From: DATENM01 sp045807725
GTDB lineage: Bacteria; Acidobacteriota; Blastocatellia; UBA7656
Reading direction: 5' to 3'
Length of the DNA stretch: 64,000 nucleotides
Assembly (NCBI GenBank): GCA_045807725.1
Contig: JBJMGV010000106.1
Span: 1-64,000 of the forward strand
Below the pieces are notes generated by a model. The model had not been told where the DNA came from. It was given only the letters and a program-made list of their open reading frames with translations, and searched no databases. Made by a program: the position numbers and the translations under genes. The first letter of the stretch is position 1. Each line of letters opens with the position of its first letter. Shown in pieces: positions 17,011 to 26,262 of this stretch.

Positions 17011-17577
17011 ATGAGTAACGTGAGAGTAATAGGATTGACCTGTGTGCTGGCGCTCGTGCTGGGATTGGCGGCGGGCTGCAAGCTGTACGAGACGGACAAA
17101 GCCAATAAGCTGGTGGACGCGGCTAACGTCTCGATCAAGGACGCCAACGACCGGGCCGACAAGGGCGCGACCAAGCTACAGGAGATGGAGACGGCGGCGA
17201 TGGCAGCCGAAGACGAAGAGACGTGGACGAAGTGGCAGACCGAGGCCAAAGGCATCATTGCCGATCTCGAAAAAGCCAGGGATGGCTACACCGACGCCGG
17301 CAAGAAATTCCTTGAAGCCAGCAAGCTGAAGTTGCAGGACAAATTCAAAGAGTACCTGGACGCCAAAGGCCAGGAGATGACGAAGCGCGGCGAGATGGCC
17401 GACGCCTTGATCGGCGAGCCGCGCGCGCTGATGGACACCAGCAACCCGCACGACTTTCAGACTAAGGCAACGGATGCCGTGAAGAAGGTTCAGAACCTCA
17501 AGAAAGAGGCCGACGACCTGGAGGCCAAGGCCGACAAGATCTATAAAGAGAACCAGGCAATCTTCAAGAAGAGCTAA
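17011..17577 (+). CDS. Lipoprotein with coiled-coil body
   Basis: A 188-residue protein with a lipoprotein signal peptide ending in LAAGC (Cys at 24), then an almost entirely helical, charged body (about 30-185) rich in Lys, Asp, Glu and Ala with likely coiled coils. A strong AAAAGGAG lies seven bases upstream of the ATG. It is monocistronic, closed by a terminator at 17610-17638. No family is recognised; a structural envelope lipoprotein is plausible. Confidence 0.78.
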   Translation: MSNVRVIGLTCVLALVLGLAAGCKLYETDKANKLVDAANVSIKDANDRADKGATKLQEMETAAMAAEDEETWTKWQTEAKGIIADLEKARDGYTDAGKKFLEASKLKLQDKFKEYLDAKGQEMTKRGEMADALIGEPRALMDTSNPHDFQTKATDAVKKVQNLKKEADDLEAKADKIYKENQAIFKKS

Positions 17578-17609
17578 ACGGCTCGGCTGACTGAAGCAAT
17601 GAATGACCG

Positions 17610-17638
17610 GCGGGCGTCCGCAAGCGCCCGCTTTTTTT
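17610..17638 (+). terminator. Rho-independent terminator after the lipoprotein gene
   Basis: A 7-bp perfect GC stem (GCGGGCG at 17610-17616, CGCCCGC at 17625-17631) with an 8-base loop, followed by seven T residues. Confidence 0.9.
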
Positions 17639-17699
17639 ATGGCTTGCGGCGGCACGGCGGGCGGCGTCAAAATTTCTCGCCAAAACGGCAAATCACACC

Positions 17700-17755
17700 G
17701 TGACTATTTTCTACACGATGGTATAATCTGCCAACAAGTCGGTGCTATAATCTGC
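17700..17755 (+). promoter_or_regulatory. Probable promoter region with duplicated TATAATCTGC
   Basis: Two copies of TATAATCTGC (17722-17731 and 17746-17755) lie 24 bases apart upstream of the protease-FHA gene. The first has a weak -35 candidate GTGACT (17700-17705) at 16-base spacing; the second has none. The duplication could give two start points. Confidence 0.45.
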
Positions 17756-17808
17756 ACGGCCTGAGGTTCGGTTTTTCACAAGTTGTCATGTATCAAAGGA
17801 GATCCGTC

Positions 17809-19557
17809 ATGCGTAAGTATTCGATTCTCACTCTCGTGATGATATTGGCCGGTCTGTCTGTTTTGACAACCTTCACGGCCAGCGCCGAACAGGTTAGCGA
17901 CGGCGAGCGGCTGGCGATGTATGCCAAACCCGCCGTCGTGCGTATTCTTGATGGCTACATCGGGCAGGTGTTCTGGCCCGGTGATGGCAAAACTTATGAA
18001 ATGCCTCTCGTCAGCAGCGGTTCAGGCGCTTTCATTAATCCGAACGGCTATATCGTAACCAATGCGCACGTGACCGAGGCGAGCCACGATGGCGATGACA
18101 AGGCCAAAGAGGCGATCCTCGTCACCTTCGCCAAGAAATATTCCGGTGGTGATCTGGAGAAGGCGCGCTACATCTACCAGAACGCGCGCTTGACGGGCCT
18201 CACGCATATTCACCACGTCCTCCTGCCGAACGGTGATAATTTTCAATTCGAGATCAAAGCCTTCGGCGCGCCGGTGGGCGAGGGCAAAGACGTGTCGGTC
18301 ATCAAGATTGAAGTCAAGAATGCGCCGGTGCTGAAGCTTGGTGATTCCGACAAGGTGAAGTTGCAGGATCACATCACGGTCTTCGGCTATCCGGGCGCTG
18401 CCGACACCAACGTGCTCGATCAGAAGTCTGCCCTCGAAGCCTCGATCACGGACGGCAAAGTCTCGGCTAAAAAGAATGCTCAAGACGGCGCGCCGGTGTT
18501 GCAGGTCAGCGCTCCTTCAACGCACGGCAATTCGGGCGGCCCGGTGCTTAACGACAAAGGCGAGGTCGTCGGTATGCTGACGTTTCGCGGCGATACCGTC
18601 AACGGCCAGGAAGTGCAGGGCTTCAACTTCGTCATTCCGTCGTCAACGATGATGGAATTCATCAAGCAGGCCGGCACTAGCAATGAAGAAGGGCTGGTTG
18701 ACAAGCGTTACCGCGAAGGGCTGGAGTCGTACTGGGACAGCAGCTACACGAAAGCCATACAGAAGTTTGAAGAGGTGGCGCGGCTCTACCCGCAGCACTC
18801 CGAAACCGCGCGGCTGATCCGCGACAGTCAGCAGGCGATTGCCGAAGGTAAAGAGAAATCCGGGCTGGGCGGCTTGGTGCTGATCGGCATTCTCGGCCTG
18901 CTCGGCCTGCTCGTGGTCGGCGGCGTCATCGGCTTCGTCGTGATGCGCAGCAAGAAGCAGCCGGCCCGGCCCGCCGGCCAGCAGGCTTTTCAAGGGCAGC
19001 ACGGCTATCAGCAACCGCAGCAGTCTTACCCGCCGCAGCAAGCCTATAACCCGCAGCAGGCGTACAACCCGCAGGCGCAGCAGCCATCATACGGGCAGCA
19101 GCAGCCCGACTACGGGCAGCAGGGCGGCTATGGACAACAGCAGCCATCTTATCCGCCGGCCAAGCCGGCAGCGCCCGCGCCGACGCAAATCTTCTCGGCA
19201 CAGCCCAAGACCGCCGGCATCGGCGGCGCGGCGGCAGCGGCGACCACAGGCTTCGGCGCAATTCGCTGGACATCCGGGCCGTTCAACGGGCAGCGTATGG
19301 AGATTCGCCAGGAAGGCTTCTACATCGGGCGCGACGGCAACTACGCGCAGGTGAAGATCGAAGACCCGCGCGTGTCGAGCCGCCACCTGTGGGTCGGCGT
19401 GCGCGACGGACGCGTCGTGGCGATGGATCAGAACTCGACCAACGGCACGTTCCTAAACGCGCTCGGCACTCAACGCATCAAGGAAGTGGCGCTCAACCCC
19501 GGCGACACGATCATCCTGTCGGAAGCAGACGTGGCGCGGTTCATCTACGAAAAATAA
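17809..19557 (+). CDS. Exported trypsin-like serine protease with membrane segment and FHA domain
   Basis: A 582-residue protein from the Met at 17809 (AAAGGAG nine bases upstream; the frame opens seven codons earlier). Signal peptide 1-26. The HtrA/trypsin-like domain has a complete triad: H87 (VTNAHV), D161 (KDVSVIKIE), S242 (GNSGGP). Helices at about 300-345 resemble a TPR unit. A membrane segment (353-379) is followed by a Gln/Pro/Tyr-rich linker (about 388-470) and a C-terminal FHA domain (YIGRDG, VSSRHLW, NSTNGTFL). By topology the protease faces outwards and the FHA domain is cytoplasmic, where it would bind phosphothreonine. This suggests that a kinase controls, or is controlled by, proteolysis. 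Confidence 0.88.
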   Translation: MRKYSILTLVMILAGLSVLTTFTASAEQVSDGERLAMYAKPAVVRILDGYIGQVFWPGDGKTYEMPLVSSGSGAFINPNGYIVTNAHVTEASHDGDDKAKEAILVTFAKKYSGGDLEKARYIYQNARLTGLTHIHHVLLPNGDNFQFEIKAFGAPVGEGKDVSVIKIEVKNAPVLKLGDSDKVKLQDHITVFGYPGAADTNVLDQKSALEASITDGKVSAKKNAQDGAPVLQVSAPSTHGNSGGPVLNDKGEVVGMLTFRGDTVNGQEVQGFNFVIPSSTMMEFIKQAGTSNEEGLVDKRYREGLESYWDSSYTKAIQKFEEVARLYPQHSETARLIRDSQQAIAEGKEKSGLGGLVLIGILGLLGLLVVGGVIGFVVMRSKKQPARPAGQQAFQGQHGYQQPQQSYPPQQAYNPQQAYNPQAQQPSYGQQQPDYGQQGGYGQQQPSYPPAKPAAPAPTQIFSAQPKTAGIGGAAAAATTGFGAIRWTSGPFNGQRMEIRQEGFYIGRDGNYAQVKIEDPRVSSRHLWVGVRDGRVVAMDQNSTNGTFLNALGTQRIKEVALNPGDTIILSEADVARFIYEK

Positions 19558-19566
19558 ACCTAATGT

Positions 19567-19678
19567 GACGACGCGGGGACGCGGCGACACGGCGACACAG
19601 AGAAAGAGAGAAAGATACGTAGAACACTCGCTGACGCATCTTTCCCTCGCCGTGCCGCCGCGTCGCCGCGTCTTTGCC
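19567..19678. repeat. Intergenic inverted repeat (GACGCGGCGACACGG family)
   Basis: Left arm 19567-19611 (iterated GACGCGG / GACACGG words) and right arm 19638-19678 (CTCGCCGTG / CGCCGCGTC words) are mutually complementary. It lies ten bases after the protease stop and just before the ilvD ribosome-binding site. Confidence 0.8.
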
Positions 19679-19704
19679 TTGCAACGTAGCTGCCCGGAAT
19701 ATCT

Positions 19705-21378
19705 ATGAGTGACAATCGAAGAAGCCGCACCATCACGGAAGGATTGCACCGCTCGCCGAACCGCTCAATGCTGCGCGCCGTCGGCTTCGGCGACGACGAC
19801 TTCACCAAGCCGATCATCGGCGTCGCCAATGGCTATAGCACAGTGACGCCTTGCAACGTCGGCCTCAATGACCTGACCGAACGTGCGATCACGGCCCTGA
19901 GCAAACAGGGCGCGATGCCGCAAGTCTTCGGCACCATCACGGTCAGCGATGGCATCTCGATGGGCACTGAAGGCATGAAGTATTCGCTGGTCTCGCGCGA
20001 GGTCATCGCCGACAGCATCGAGACGGTCTGCAACGCGCAGAGCCACGATGGGCTGGTCGCCATCGGCGGTTGCGACAAGAACATGCCTGGCGCGATGATC
20101 GCCATCGCGCGCTTGAACATCCCGGCCATCTTCGTCTACGGCGGCACGATCAAAGCCGGCCACTGGAACGGCGAAGACCTCACCATCGTCAGCGTCTTCG
20201 AGTCATTCGGCAGTTATATGGCAAAGAAGACGACTGAGCTTGAGCTGCTCGAAGTCGAGCGCCACGCCTGCCCCGGCGCGGGGTCGTGCGGCGGTATGTA
20301 CACGGCCAACACCATGTCGAGCGCTATTGAAGCGATGGGCATGAGCCTGCCCTACTCTTCAACGATGGCCGCCGAAGATGCCGAGAAAGCCGAAAACGCT
20401 CGTGAATCCGCCGAAGTCTTAGCCGCCGCCGTCCGCCGCCAGCTCTTGCCGAGCCTGATTATGACGCGCAAGGCGTTCGAGAATGCCATCTCTGTCGTGA
20501 TGGCCGTCGGCGGCTCGACGAACGCCGTGCTGCACCTGTTGGCCATCGCGCATGCGGCGCAGGTGCCGCTCAAGATTGATGATTTCGAGGCCATACGCGC
20601 TCGCGTCCCTGTGCTCTGCGACCTGAAGCCGTCGGGCCGTTACGTCGCCACAGACCTGCATCGCGCCGGCGGCGTTCCGCTGGTGATGAAGATGCTCTTA
20701 ACACACGGCCTGCTGCACGGCGACGTGCTGACGATCACCGGCAAGACGATTGCGGAGACGCTCGCCGATGTGCCCGACACGCCGTCTGCCGGGCAAGATG
20801 TGATTCGCCCATTCGATCATCCGGTCTACGCGCAGGGCCACCTCGCCATCCTGAAAGGCAATCTCGCCGAAGAAGGTTGTGTAGCCAAAATCACAGGCAT
20901 CAAGCATCACCAGATCACCGGCCCGGCCCGCGTCTTTGATTGCGAAGACGATTGCGACGAAGCGATTCGCGCGGGGCACATACGACCGGGCGACGTGGTG
21001 GTGATCCGCTACGAAGGCCCGCGCGGCGGTCCCGGTATGCGCGAGATGCTCGCGCCCACGTCGGCCATCATCGGTATGGGCCTGGGCGATTCGGTAGGAT
21101 TGATTACAGACGGCAGATTTTCTGGCGCGACTTACGGAATGGTGGTCGGCCACGTCGCGCCCGAAGCGGCGGTCGGCGGCGCTATCGCGCTCGTCGAGGA
21201 AGGCGATTCGGTGACGATTGACGCCGACGCGCGCTTGTTGCAACTGAACGTCTCGGACGAAGAGATCGCCCGCCGTCGCGCCGCCTGGCAGCCGCCCTCG
21301 CCGCGTTACACGCGAGGCGTGCTGGCCAAGTACGCGCGCCTCGTTTCGAGCAGCAGCCTCGGCGCGGTCACTGATTAA
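19705..21378 (+). CDS. ilvD: Dihydroxy-acid dehydratase
   Basis: A 557-residue IlvD. It dehydrates 2,3-dihydroxy-isovalerate and -methylvalerate in valine, leucine and isoleucine synthesis. The Fe-S ligand motifs are present (GGCDKNMPG; CPGAGSCGGMYTANTM; a third Cys in IKHHQITGPARVFDCEDD), as is the C-terminal GRFSGATYGMVVGH. Length is normal. It is apart from the other ilv genes, which lie 20 kb away on the other strand. Palindromic repeats flank it on both sides. Confidence 0.95.
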   Translation: MSDNRRSRTITEGLHRSPNRSMLRAVGFGDDDFTKPIIGVANGYSTVTPCNVGLNDLTERAITALSKQGAMPQVFGTITVSDGISMGTEGMKYSLVSREVIADSIETVCNAQSHDGLVAIGGCDKNMPGAMIAIARLNIPAIFVYGGTIKAGHWNGEDLTIVSVFESFGSYMAKKTTELELLEVERHACPGAGSCGGMYTANTMSSAIEAMGMSLPYSSTMAAEDAEKAENARESAEVLAAAVRRQLLPSLIMTRKAFENAISVVMAVGGSTNAVLHLLAIAHAAQVPLKIDDFEAIRARVPVLCDLKPSGRYVATDLHRAGGVPLVMKMLLTHGLLHGDVLTITGKTIAETLADVPDTPSAGQDVIRPFDHPVYAQGHLAILKGNLAEEGCVAKITGIKHHQITGPARVFDCEDDCDEAIRAGHIRPGDVVVIRYEGPRGGPGMREMLAPTSAIIGMGLGDSVGLITDGRFSGATYGMVVGHVAPEAAVGGAIALVEEGDSVTIDADARLLQLNVSDEEIARRRAAWQPPSPRYTRGVLAKYARLVSSSSLGAVTD

Positions 21379-21382
21379 TTGC

Positions 21383-21500
21383 GACGCGGAGACACGGAGA
21401 CGCGGCGACACGGCGAGGGAAGAACACAAAGACAGACCGTTCATCCTGCCCCGTGTCGCCGCGTCTCCGTGTCTCTGCGTCGCCGTGTCTCCGCGTCTTT
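21383..21500. repeat. Intergenic inverted repeat (GACGCGGCGACACGG family)
   Basis: Arms of ACGCGGAGACACGG-type words (21383-21422) and their complement (21449-21500) occupy almost the whole gap between convergent ilvD and glnA; the right arm ends next to the glnA stop. Confidence 0.82.
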
Positions 21501-21501
21501 C

Positions 21502-22911
21502 CTATACGTCGTAGTAGAGCGAGAACTCCATCGGGTGCGGACGCATACGCACGACGTTGATCTCGCGCTCGTGTTTGTAATTAATCCAACGTTGAATCAG
21601 CTTCTCGCTGAAGACATCGCCTTTGAGCAGGAACGAGTGATCCACGTTGAGCGCGGCCAGCGCTTCGTCGAGCGAGCCGGGTATGCTCGGAATCTCGGCC
21701 AACTCCTCCGGCGGCAGATCGTAGATGTCTTTGTCGAGCGGCTCGCCCGGATCGATGCGGTTCTGTATGCCGTCGAGTCCCGCCATCAACATCGCCGAGA
21801 ACGCGAGGTATGGATTGCAGGTCGCATCGGGGAAACGCACTTCGAGGCGCTTGGCCTTGGGACTCGGCGAGAACATCGGAATGCGCACCGCCGCCGAGCG
21901 ATTGCGCGCCGAGTAAGCCAGATTGACCGGCGCTTCAAAGCCCGGAACCAGTCGCTTGTAGCTGTTCGTGGTCGGCGCAGCGAACGCCGCGATGGCCGGC
22001 GCGTGCTTGAGGATGCCGCCGATGTAATACTTCGCCAGTTCGCTGATCCCCGCGTAACCGTCGCCGGCAAACAAGGGCTTCTCGTCTTTCCACAGGGACT
22101 GGTGGCAGTGCATACCGTTGCCGTTGTCACCATAGAGCGGCTTCGGCATAAAGGTCGCCGTCTTGCCGAACAACCGCGCAACGTTCTTCACCGTGTACTT
22201 GAAGAGCATCAGGTTATCCGCCGTGTTGAGCATCGTCGAATAGCGGAAGTCGATCTCGCACTGGCCGGCAGTCGCTACTTCGTGGTGGTGACACTCGACG
22301 GTCAGCCCAACTTCTTTCAAGCGCGCGGCAATCTCTGAGCGGATGTTGTGGATCGAATCAATCGGCGGACAAGGCACATAGCCTTCTTTGCTGCGGATCG
22401 CCCAGCCCGACTTGTTGCCGCCTTCGCCGGTGTTCCACCAGCCTTCGCTCGATTCGATGTGGACGCCGAGCGAATGATTCTCGTTGTGATAGGTGATGTT
22501 GTCGAAGATGAAGAACTCGGCTTCAGGCCCGAAGTAAACGGTGTCGGCAATGCCGGTGAATTTCAAGTAATTCTCTGCCCGCTTGGCCAGCGCGCGCGGG
22601 TCGAGCCAGTAGCTCTCGCGCGTGATCGGGTCAACCACGTCGGTCACGATGCAGAGCGTCGGGCGATCCATGAATTGGTCGATCCAGAAGCGCGACGTGT
22701 CGGGGATCAACAACATGTCGCTCTCGTTGATGGCGGCCCAGCCGCGCAAGGATGAAGCATCAAAGCCGAAGCCGGCGGTGAACGAATCTTCGCTCAGCTC
22801 AGCGATTGGGAAGGTGAGGTGATGCCACGCGCCGAGCAGGTCTGTGAAGCGCAGGTCTACGAACTCTGCCTTGGCGTCGGCAGCGTATTTCAAAACATCT
22901 TTGGGATCCAT
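21502..22911 (-). CDS. glnA: Glutamine synthetase type I
   Basis: A 469-residue GSI. It condenses glutamate and ammonia with ATP. Metal and substrate motifs are present (FGPEAEFF; NGNGMHCHQS; the Glu flap of RNRSAAVRIP). The GSI-beta adenylylation site is conserved: Y397 in KDIYDLPPEE, so activity is probably set by a GlnE enzyme not in this window. AGGAGG precedes the ATG. It stands near two ammonium transporters, PII and its uridylyltransferase, and GltB, forming a nitrogen-assimilation region. No sigma-54 promoter was found upstream. Confidence 0.96.
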   Translation of the reverse strand: MDPKDVLKYAADAKAEFVDLRFTDLLGAWHHLTFPIAELSEDSFTAGFGFDASSLRGWAAINESDMLLIPDTSRFWIDQFMDRPTLCIVTDVVDPITRESYWLDPRALAKRAENYLKFTGIADTVYFGPEAEFFIFDNITYHNENHSLGVHIESSEGWWNTGEGGNKSGWAIRSKEGYVPCPPIDSIHNIRSEIAARLKEVGLTVECHHHEVATAGQCEIDFRYSTMLNTADNLMLFKYTVKNVARLFGKTATFMPKPLYGDNGNGMHCHQSLWKDEKPLFAGDGYAGISELAKYYIGGILKHAPAIAAFAAPTTNSYKRLVPGFEAPVNLAYSARNRSAAVRIPMFSPSPKAKRLEVRFPDATCNPYLAFSAMLMAGLDGIQNRIDPGEPLDKDIYDLPPEELAEIPSIPGSLDEALAALNVDHSFLLKGDVFSEKLIQRWINYKHEREINVVRMRPHPMEFSLYYDV

Positions 22912-23091
22912 TCTTTCCTCCTGGTGTTGATTTGAATTGTATGCGAGCGAAGAGAGTGTTGACCGACCGCCACGCGTTCGGCTTCATCATCCGGCCCGTC
23001 AGATCTCTCTTCACTCGCCGTGCAGTCTCGGTATCAAAACTTCTTCCTTCGGCAGTGCGCTCTTACCAGCGGAAGCTTTCGGCGGCCCCGC

Positions 23092-23829
23092 TCAGAACGT
23101 CACCCCATAATAGACAAACAGCCCGTTGTTCTTGCGGCCATAGTTGCCAATGCTGTAGCCGATATTGAACAAACCGTTCTTCGGCAGCGCGAACGAAAAG
23201 CCCGGCGTCACGTAGCCGAAGCCGTTCTTGCCGCTGAACCAGTCGGCAACGAAACTGGCGCGGCTCGCAATCGGCTGCTCGTAGCCGACCATCGCGCCGC
23301 CCTTGTCTACATCGGCATCAACGCCGCCCAATCCATAGCCGCCGACCGTCACGCGCGGGCCGTAACGGCCTTTGAACTTCTTACTCACGTTCGCATAAAA
23401 CAGCCCGAAGCTGTCGTTGACCTCTCGATCCTTCAACGGCGTAAAGGCAATCGCGCCCGCCGACAGCGCCACGCCTGGACTCTCGTTGGCATAGAACTGC
23501 CACTTGATGTTCGGCTGAATGTACACGCTGGTCGGCACGGCGGAGCTGGTCGCCGCCACATTGACGCCGACCTCGACGCCTTTGCACAGGCCATAAACGG
23601 CGCGCGGCACGTAGGTTTGAAAGCCGCCGTTGTCGTGGCTTTCAAGGTGGCTGATGAAGTCGAACTCGAAATAGAGTTTGTTCTTCGCCACCGCATCGGT
23701 GCTCGGAATATTGAAGATGGTCGATTGCGCGCGCGCTGCCTGGCATTGCAATCCGGCCACCGCGCTAATTGCCCCAAGTGTCATCAACATTACTCTCAGC
23801 TTCGCAGCGAAACGTCTTCTCTTCAGCAT
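23092..23829 (-). CDS. Outer-membrane beta-barrel-like protein
   Basis: About 245 residues from the Met at 23829, which has AAGGAGAA upstream; the frame is open to 23988 but that extension lacks support. A signal peptide (about 1-34, ending QAARAQ) is followed by alternating amphipathic strands with many aromatic and Gly residues (KLYFEFDFISHL; YVPRAVYGLCKGVEVGVNVA; RVTVGGYGLGGVD; GFGYVTPGFSFAL) and ends with VYYGVTF, a typical C-terminal barrel signal. Probably a channel or porin-like protein. Its place between glnA and amt hints at a link to nitrogen uptake, which is inference. Confidence 0.75.
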   Translation of the reverse strand: MLKRRRFAAKLRVMLMTLGAISAVAGLQCQAARAQSTIFNIPSTDAVAKNKLYFEFDFISHLESHDNGGFQTYVPRAVYGLCKGVEVGVNVAATSSAVPTSVYIQPNIKWQFYANESPGVALSAGAIAFTPLKDREVNDSFGLFYANVSKKFKGRYGPRVTVGGYGLGGVDADVDKGGAMVGYEQPIASRASFVADWFSGKNGFGYVTPGFSFALPKNGLFNIGYSIGNYGRKNNGLFVYYGVTF

Positions 23830-24148
23830 AAGTTCTCCTTGATCGCGGCAGGCCCCGCGCAGCAGGGTCGCGGTGAAGAGCGCCGAGCGATGCGCCCGCC
23901 GTCGGGTTGATTGGCCCGGCAGCGCTCCCCACGAATCAAGAAGAACCGGCGGCGTTTGACATTCAACGCCGCGTTCAATTACGTTCATAGGGCTGCTGCA
24001 CAGGTAACCGCCAGGTCATCTGAGCGCGGTGTGTGGGAGACGCTTTTGAGAGATGGTCGCCAAATCATTCGCTCAAGGGCGTTCCCACACCTTCCGCAGT
24101 TTTCACTTCTCACTTCACAGCATTTGCTCCGTCACTGGCACTGATGCC
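23830..24148. other. Intergenic region, one small hairpin
   Basis: Gap between the amt stop and the barrel gene start. It holds an 8-bp perfect hairpin (GCGGCGTT at 23949-23956, AACGCCGC at 23965-23972, 8-base loop) without a T run on either strand. No gene seen. Confidence 0.5.
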
Positions 24149-25756
24149 TTATGAATTCGCTTCGCGCAGCTTGGGTTCAACAACCGGCTGAGCGAAAGGT
24201 TCGGGCGCGAGGCTGCCGCCCATCCCCACCGGACGAGCCGTTGACGAGATGACATATTCGGGATAAGCCGGAATGCCGTGCTCGTGCAGGTCGAGGCCAT
24301 ACAGCTCGCCCTCTTGCGACACGCGCAACACGCCGAAGGCTTTCACCGCGTACATCACCGCCATCGCCACCGCGAAGGTGGACGCCGTGACGATCAAGCT
24401 GCCGATGGCCTGCGCCGCCAGCAAGCTCCAGCCGCCGCCGTAGAACAAGCCAGCCAACGGCGCTGAGTTGTCGGGCGCAGTCGGCCCCGTCGCGCCATAC
24501 TTGCCGCAGGCGAACAGCCCCAGCGACAGCGTGCCCCAGATGCCGCACAGTCCGTGCACCGGAACCGCGCCAATGGGGTCGTCAATGCGAAGGTATTCGA
24601 GCAGCTCGACGCCGAGCACGACGACTACGCCGCCGACCGCGCCGAGCACAATCGCGCCCGCCGGGCTGACCCAGTAACAGGGACAGGTGATCGCCACCAG
24701 CCCGGCCAAAAAGCCGTTGACCGTGAAGCTCAAGTCCCACTTCTTCGTGTAGGCATAAGCCGCGAACATCGCCGCGAGGCCGGCGGCGCAGGCCGCCAGC
24801 GTCGTGTTGGCGGCGACGCGACCGATGCCTTCAAAGTCCATCGCCGAAAGCGTCGAGCCGGGATTGAAGCCGTACCAGCCGAACCAGAGGAGGAGGCCGC
24901 CGCTCGCGGCAATCACCAGATCGTGCGGCATCATCGGGCCGCCGCCGTCGCGTTTGAACTTGCGACCGAGGCGCGGGCCGAGCGCGATAGCTCCCGCTAA
25001 TGCGATGAAGCCGCCGATGGTGTGAACCACCGTCGAGCCGGCGAAGTCGTGAAAGCTTGTGCCGAGCGAAGGCAGGAAATTGCCCTCGCTGCCCATCAGC
25101 GCCAGGAAGCCGTCCGGCCCCCACGCCCAATGACCGATGATGGGATAGATGAAGCCGGAGACTGCGAAGCTATAAAGCAAGTCGCCGACGAATCCCGTGC
25201 GCCCGATCATCGCGCCCGACGTGATCGTCGAACAGGTATCGGCGAAGGCAAACTGGAAAAGCCAGAAGGCCAGGAACGCTACGCCCGTGCTCTCGTAGGT
25301 CGCCGGCGCGTCCTTCAGGAAGAAGAACGTGTGGCCGATGAAGCCGTTGCCGCGCCCGAACATGAACGCGAAGCCGAAGGCGAAAAACAGCAGGCCGCAC
25401 AAGCAGGTGTCAACGATGCACTCCATCAGGACGTTGACCGTTTCGCGCGAACGACAGAAGCCGGCTTCGAGCATCGTGAAGCCGACCTGCATGCCGAAGA
25501 CGAGGAAGGCGGCCAGCAGCGTCCACACGGTGTTGATTGGATTAACGATGTCGGTCGCTGCCACGTCGCCGGTATCCGCCGCGACTTTGTGTGATCCCAT
25601 AAGGTTCGAGGCGACGAGAATCAATCCGACGATCAAGGCGATGCCGACGAACTTGGCAAGCATCAGGGTGTAGCCGTAGCGCCGCCACTCAGGGTCGCGC
25701 AAACGGCTTCTCAAGCGGTGTAGCTTGGCTGATAGGGTGAGTTTCTGCGGTGTCAT
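24149..25756 (-). CDS. amt: Ammonium transporter (Amt family), long form
   Basis: A 535-residue inner-membrane channel with 11-12 membrane segments and an N-terminal cytoplasmic extension of about 30 residues. Amt markers: NTVWTLLAAFLVFGMQVGFTMLEAGFCR, the FAFADTCSTITSGAM segment, the DFAGSTVVHTIGG segment, and VHGLCGIWGTLSLGLFA with its pore His. It conducts ammonium and is normally gated by PII. It follows a second amt gene on the same strand but is separated from it by a 230-bp palindromic element. Confidence 0.93.
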   Translation of the reverse strand: MTPQKLTLSAKLHRLRSRLRDPEWRRYGYTLMLAKFVGIALIVGLILVASNLMGSHKVAADTGDVAATDIVNPINTVWTLLAAFLVFGMQVGFTMLEAGFCRSRETVNVLMECIVDTCLCGLLFFAFGFAFMFGRGNGFIGHTFFFLKDAPATYESTGVAFLAFWLFQFAFADTCSTITSGAMIGRTGFVGDLLYSFAVSGFIYPIIGHWAWGPDGFLALMGSEGNFLPSLGTSFHDFAGSTVVHTIGGFIALAGAIALGPRLGRKFKRDGGGPMMPHDLVIAASGGLLLWFGWYGFNPGSTLSAMDFEGIGRVAANTTLAACAAGLAAMFAAYAYTKKWDLSFTVNGFLAGLVAITCPCYWVSPAGAIVLGAVGGVVVVLGVELLEYLRIDDPIGAVPVHGLCGIWGTLSLGLFACGKYGATGPTAPDNSAPLAGLFYGGGWSLLAAQAIGSLIVTASTFAVAMAVMYAVKAFGVLRVSQEGELYGLDLHEHGIPAYPEYVISSTARPVGMGGSLAPEPFAQPVVEPKLREANS

Positions 25757-25821
25757 TCAAACTCCTTTCGTTCTTAAGTAATTTCTAGAACATCCTGAAA
25801 GTCCCGTAGGAACGAAATGTT

Positions 25822-26051
25822 TATAGAGCGTGTCTGAGAAGCCCTGAAAGGGCGCGATTCAATAACCCAGCCCGTTGGGCTGGGTACACCCAGCGACCAT
25901 TCCGCAAGCCCTGAAAGGGCGCAATAGGTGATCGGTTATTGCGCTCTTTCAGGGCTTGGCGGTTAGCCCCGCCGCTCACCCAGAGCGATGCTCTGGGGTG
26001 TCGAATCGCGCCCCTGCGGGGCTTTCTCTGGCTTTTCAGACACGCTCTATA
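25822..26051. repeat. 230-bp palindromic element, copy 1
   Basis: It begins TATAGAGCGTGT and ends ACACGCTCTATA, which are terminal inverted repeats. Internally it carries nested hairpins (AAGCCCTGAAAGGGCGC against GCGCTCTTTCAGGGCTT around a central loop at about 25930; CCAGCCCGTTGGGCTGG; AGAGCGATGCTCT). Same length and architecture as 36288-36517. No reading frame for a transposase. Confidence 0.85.
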
Positions 26052-26210
26052 TCTATAGATGATAGAGGCCAGGAGATGGCCAGCCGCATAGAGGCGGAAT
26101 GTCAACATTGCGCTCCTAACGGAGCTTGGGTCTTGAGTTGATTCGCTTACTATAAACATTGCGCTCCTACGGAGCTTGCCTTTCAGAAATTCTCTAAACA
26201 GCAAAGCGAA
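26052..26210. repeat. Short AACATTGCGCTCCTA-GGAGCTT repeats
   Basis: Two copies of a short hairpin unit (ACATTGCGCTCCTAACGGAGCTTGG at about 26104-26128; ACATTGCGCTCCTACGGAGCTTG at about 26156-26178). The same unit flanks the second 230-bp element. Between the two amt genes; no gene seen. Confidence 0.7.
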
Positions 26211-26262
26211 GAGACCTCACCCCACTGACGACTCACCTGCGAAGCCAAACGCTTGAATGGTT

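Noticed and set aside
25822..26051. Insertion sequence
   Set aside because: The element has terminal inverted repeats but no transposase frame, and its interior consists of hairpins only.
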